This document shows, piece by piece, positions 61,076 through 64,000 of a DNA stretch of 64,000 nucleotides (its first letter is position 1; every line of letters begins with the position of its first letter). Origin of the DNA: Bisporella sp. PMI_857 (taxonomy: Eukaryota > Ascomycota > Leotiomycetes > Helotiales > Helotiaceae); the NCBI GenBank assembly GCA_021307315.1, contig JAJSPD010000050.1, positions 248,001 to 312,000 on the forward strand, in the 5' to 3' direction. The notes beneath the pieces were generated by a model. It did not search any database. It saw only the letters and a program-made list of their open reading frames with translations, and had not been told where the DNA came from. The position numbers and the translations under genes were made by a program.

Positions 61076-61825
61076 TAAAATCTTGGATTTTATTATGGGA
61101 AGGTGCCTAGATGATGTACTAACAATGGTATTGTTATGCATCGCTACAAGCGCATAAAACCAGTCAATTGCTGGCTGCCATGGGAGAATGCTATGGCTAG
61201 CTGTCTAATGTCGATGATAGAGAAGACTTCTTCGTCCGAGATGAGTTGGGTTTCAAGCTAATTCTTGACATCAGCCATACCGCTAAAAGCCAAATTGATT
61301 CTAAGCTATTAGGTCTGTCTACTTTTGATAAACCACCCATTTATTCGAATTATCACGTGCCAAAATGTCTCCAGTTGGTCAATACACACCTTGTTAACTT
61401 TCATAACATTTAACATTACTCGTCATTATAAGAGCCTTATTTTCTACTATTAAGACTTTGTTGTAAAACCTAAAGCCTCTTAATGCGCATGCATGATATA
61501 TTGCACGTGAGCGCAAGCCAGCCTCAGTGTTGCTAGTTTGGCTATCTGGTCCACAAATTTAGTATATAAATTCTCAGCCTATCTTAACCTAAAAGGGTTA
61601 CAAATCGATTAATGTAAAAATATTTAAGTATAATACTAATGCATTTAAAACTAACTTATTTCAATTTATATCAAGCTTTTTGCAGCTTAGCTAAAGTAGC
61701 TACCTTACTACAAGACTTTCGCTTCGCTGGGATGTCGGTTAAAAAAGCCTCTCCATTTTCAGAATGATTGGGAACCAAAAAAAAAAAAGGGTGGTGAAAT
61801 GATAAAAAAAAAGAAAGACCTTCAA
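61076..61825. other. AT-rich intergenic stretch
   Basis: No gene is supported. From about 61.38 to 61.7 kb the sequence is very AT-rich with frequent TA dinucleotides, as in RIP-affected DNA. A+T homopolymers (A12, A9) flank the tRNA-like element. Confidence 0.5.
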
Positions 61826-61920
61826 GGTCTCACTGGGAATCGAACCCAGATCCTCAGGAGATTCCACTTAAGAGTGTTCAAAACCTAATGTGCTAACCAT
61901 TCTGAGGTAATGTCAGTACC
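61826..61920 (-). tRNA. tRNA-like element, Gln(TTG)-like, probably degenerate
   Basis: On the minus strand a perfect Pol III B box (GGTTCGATTCC) sits in a 5-bp T-stem (CTGGG/CCCAG). A TGGTTAG-type D-loop and an anticodon region TTTTGAA lie upstream, and a T9 run follows as terminator. The stem TTAGG/CCTGA would hold an anticodon loop with TTG and an 18-nt intron. The 3' acceptor strand TGAGACC resembles fungal tRNA-Gln (TGGGACC). No 5' strand pairs well with it, and the D-stem is poor. It is therefore more likely a tRNA pseudogene or tRNA-derived repeat than a working gene. Confidence 0.45.
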
Positions 61921-62244
61921 AGGCAAAGTTTGTTGGATGGGAAGATAACGTACACACCATGAAACCGCTCTAATTGGTTTACAACTTGAGATTTCCGCTG
62001 CTTAAAATTTTAAATATACCTAACAACAAATATTTGGATTAAGCCTTATTCAATCCCCAAATACAAATTTACATAATACGAAGATTGACCACAAGGAAAA
62101 TCAAAGGAATGTGCCTATTAAATACAAATCCAACATGCGATAGTCGCATCGAAATTAATTCGGTAGAAGGACATGCCTCTTTTAAAATTGCGATAGTATT
62201 TGGATAATTGGGTTAAATTCTTTAACTCTATTGTACCACAGTGG
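61921..62244. other. very AT-rich spacer
   Basis: No gene or motif is seen in this stretch. It is dominated by A/T and TA-rich words. Confidence 0.5.
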
Positions 62245-62880
62245 TTATAGTCTTTTTCCAGGAAGTCCATCACCATAATGATAATTATCAAACAGGTCCT
62301 TCGTCATATAATCCGCATTATAATCCATATTATCGAAATACCGAGCAGAGCGCTCCTCGGCTCGATCCCGTAAAGCATCCCAGTTTTGACATCTCTTTAT
62401 CCGCCCATGGCCTCCGTCTCTATGGCCAGTCGTGAATAGAAGTGTGCCGTCTGGATTACGCATGACATATTGACGCGGCGCATCAAAGCAGTGCACATTA
62501 TAGGGGAAATATCAGTGGCATCTCGCGAGATAGTGGTTCCGAAAGGTACTCTGTGATTGAATGTTATGAAAATTCAATATACGCTTCACCTAGTTGAAAT
62601 CGAGATTATTGGAAAGGAAATAGACATCTACGATACAGTAAATCGCATGGTATGAATGAAGTATATAGAGAATCTTGCCTTCGTCGCCAGGCACACTCAC
62701 TGTTGGACGTAAATTGTGCTTTGCGACATACTCTGGGCCAAGTATCACAAATTCGTGCCCAGTAAGAATGCTTCTCCAAGCAGAATTGGCTTTCGTGATA
62801 AGGTTGGACGCATAGCGGTTTGGAAGGAAAATGCGGCGATATAGATTACGGGCTCAGTTTAAACCATCTAAGTAGCTTGT
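62245..62880 (-). pseudogene. decayed spliced gene of unknown family
   Basis: The minus strand reads DGLN, a TGA at 62854-62856, then ARNLYRRIFLPNRYASNLIT and HEFVILGPEYVAKHNLRPT. A canonical donor GTGAGT follows at 62700. After an acceptor (CAATCACAG) at 62551 the frame continues STFRNHYLARCH, then a TGA (62512-62514), then YFPYNVHCFDAPRQYVMRNP and DGTLLFTTGHRDGGHGRIKR to a stop at 62245. Both internal TGA codons could be altered TGG Trp codons. Splice signals are retained, so the loss looks fairly recent. I do not recognise the family. Confidence 0.5.
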
Positions 62881-63057
62881 CAACCATTATATATGTTTAT
62901 GGGATGGAGCAGACTTGCGCGGCGAGAGTAGCGAATCTCTTCCAGATGGGTTGTGAGTCTATGATAGCATAAAGCTTTGCATAATGACTATAATAAAGAG
63001 CAAAAATACGTGGATGGAATATGATAATGGGCCGCGATGACTAACTATTAAAGTTGA

Positions 63058-63822
63058 ATGAAAGCGAAGATTTCTCTATTTATTTCTCCCCCAGAATCTA
63101 AATCTGGCTATTGGCTTATTGAAGGTAAATTTGTAGGCTGTTATCTCGGCCACGATCTACGCCGCCTTGTTTTCGATGGCGCCCCGCAGGGTAAATTGCA
63201 CGGCGTTGATGTAGTTAGCTATTGGGATCTGGGTTTTGAGTTCTTCCGCCACAAAGGTAAATTTATGGTCCAAGTTTATTGAGGCGGATACTCAACATCC
63301 AAATGCTGAGTTACAGGCTCTTTAGGGGAAGATCGAGTATGTCCATTTTCCTTTCGATCTTCATGTTATCCAGTATCCAAGAAGACTAGTTGGTCTTGCA
63401 TACTAACGAGTCTAAATCATTATCTCTATGACACACATCCTACATCAATGGGAATGGGAAGGACAAGTCACAGCGGCGAAACAGTTATGCCTTCTTTTGC
63501 GGCTTGGGAGTTTAGTGGTCGGTTATCAGGCAGGTATGATTGGAGGGACGAGGAAGAAGATGTCTGTGAGCAGACCGAGTTCTATTGATTGCAGAGAGCC
63601 CAAGAGAGGAACCGGAGCCGACTACAATGCCATCAGTGGATGAGACAAGATCCAGATACATAGGAAAAGATGTTGGATGTGGTTAGCAAAGAGACGGGAA
63701 CGGAGTGGAAGACTGATGCTTGTGTAACGACGTGGGAGGAGGTGGGATATGACCCTAAGGAGACGGCGTATCTAGTGGAGGAGGCGAGGATGCTGCAGTT
63801 TGTTGTGACCAGAATTAAGTAA
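63058..63822 (+). pseudogene. SAM-dependent methyltransferase pseudogene
   Basis: Remnant of a fungal class I methyltransferase of the kind often found in secondary-metabolite clusters. FVGCYLGHDLRRLVFDGAPQ and GVDVVSYWDLGFEFFRHKGK form the SAM-binding region, although the usual DxGxxxG motif is poorly kept. The frame shifts near 63262 to SKFIEADTQHPNAELQAL, then meets TAG before GKIEYVH. A GTATGT donor and TACTAAC branch follow, but no good acceptor precedes ILHQWEWEGQVTAAKQLCLL. The frame changes again after LVVGYQAG. DPDT is then followed by TAG (where Trp fits) and EKMLDVVSKETGTEWKTDAC, ending with EEARMLQFVVTRIK at 63822. The N-terminal 100 or so residues expected for the family are missing. 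The assignment is from remembered family sequence. Confidence 0.75.
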
Positions 63823-64000
63823 AGTAGTTCTGTACCTAGATTGTGAGAGTGTAAAACGTAATGGGACATCCCTTTTCAAAGGACCCTTTCCTGACGACGA
63901 TTGAATGGACCCTCTCCCTCCCTGCGTCAGTTTGTAATTATTGAGAGTTTAACGTGATTTGTTATCGTAATCGATTAGGTGTAGCAATTCATATAGAGTA
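63823..64000. other. right edge, non-coding as far as visible
   Basis: Downstream flank of the methyltransferase remnant. A minus-strand frame at 63633-63869 is the antisense shadow of that remnant. Confidence 0.5.

Overview
This window looks like nuclear DNA of a filamentous ascomycete (Pezizomycotina). Protein-coding genes carry 42-75 bp introns with GT/AG borders and CTAAC/CTAAT-type branch points. The gene set includes an endothiapepsin-like protease, a Rom2-type Rho GEF, Cti6, Nup57 and an NDUFA8-type complex I subunit. The moderately AT-rich composition and gene types would suit a leotiomycete, but that is an inference without a database search.

Layout. 0.9-2.3 kb: secreted aspartic protease (-). 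4.9-10.3 kb: V-ATPase proteolipid subunit c (-) and a Rom2-like Rho1 GEF (+), divergently arranged. 10.3-16.4 kb: gene-poor stretch with one possible remnant and an isolated palindrome plus CRE-like cluster. 16.4-24.9 kb: large fungal membrane protein (-), BTB protein (+) whose frame continues past a stop, Mtr-like amino-acid permease (-). 26.6-32.6 kb: GNAT acetyltransferase (-), Nup57 (-), complex I CX9C subunit (+), PQ-loop transporter (-). 33-40.7 kb: unrecognised ORFs and remnants, a GH13 alpha-glucosidase (+) with a C-terminal frameshift, and a two-exon unknown protein (-). 42.3-51.5 kb: dual-specificity phosphatase with a frameshift (+), wax-synthase/MBOAT-like membrane protein (-), Cti6-like PHD protein (-), unknown basic/acidic protein (+). 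53.9-54.6 kb: stand-alone Ulp1-like protease (-). 55.1-58.5 kb: isovaleryl-CoA dehydrogenase (-) and methylcrotonoyl-CoA carboxylase beta subunit (+), a divergent leucine-catabolism pair with a 272 bp shared promoter. 59.9-63.8 kb: a belt of decayed genes, including a SAM methyltransferase pseudogene, plus a tRNA-like element.

How genes fit together. The clear functional module is the IVD/MCC-beta pair, which acts in consecutive mitochondrial steps of leucine breakdown. Other neighbours look like ordinary housekeeping genes. The accessory signal is decay: the last 4 kb has several reading frames broken by TGA/TAG where Trp (TGG) would fit, which resembles G-to-A (RIP-type) mutation. Two otherwise intact enzymes are frameshifted at C or G homopolymers, so sequencing error must be excluded. 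I did not find a convincing new multi-gene system. The best leads are the BTB in-frame extension, the pseudogene belt and the orphan regulatory cluster. Exon borders were placed by hand from splice motifs, reading-frame continuity and remembered family similarity.
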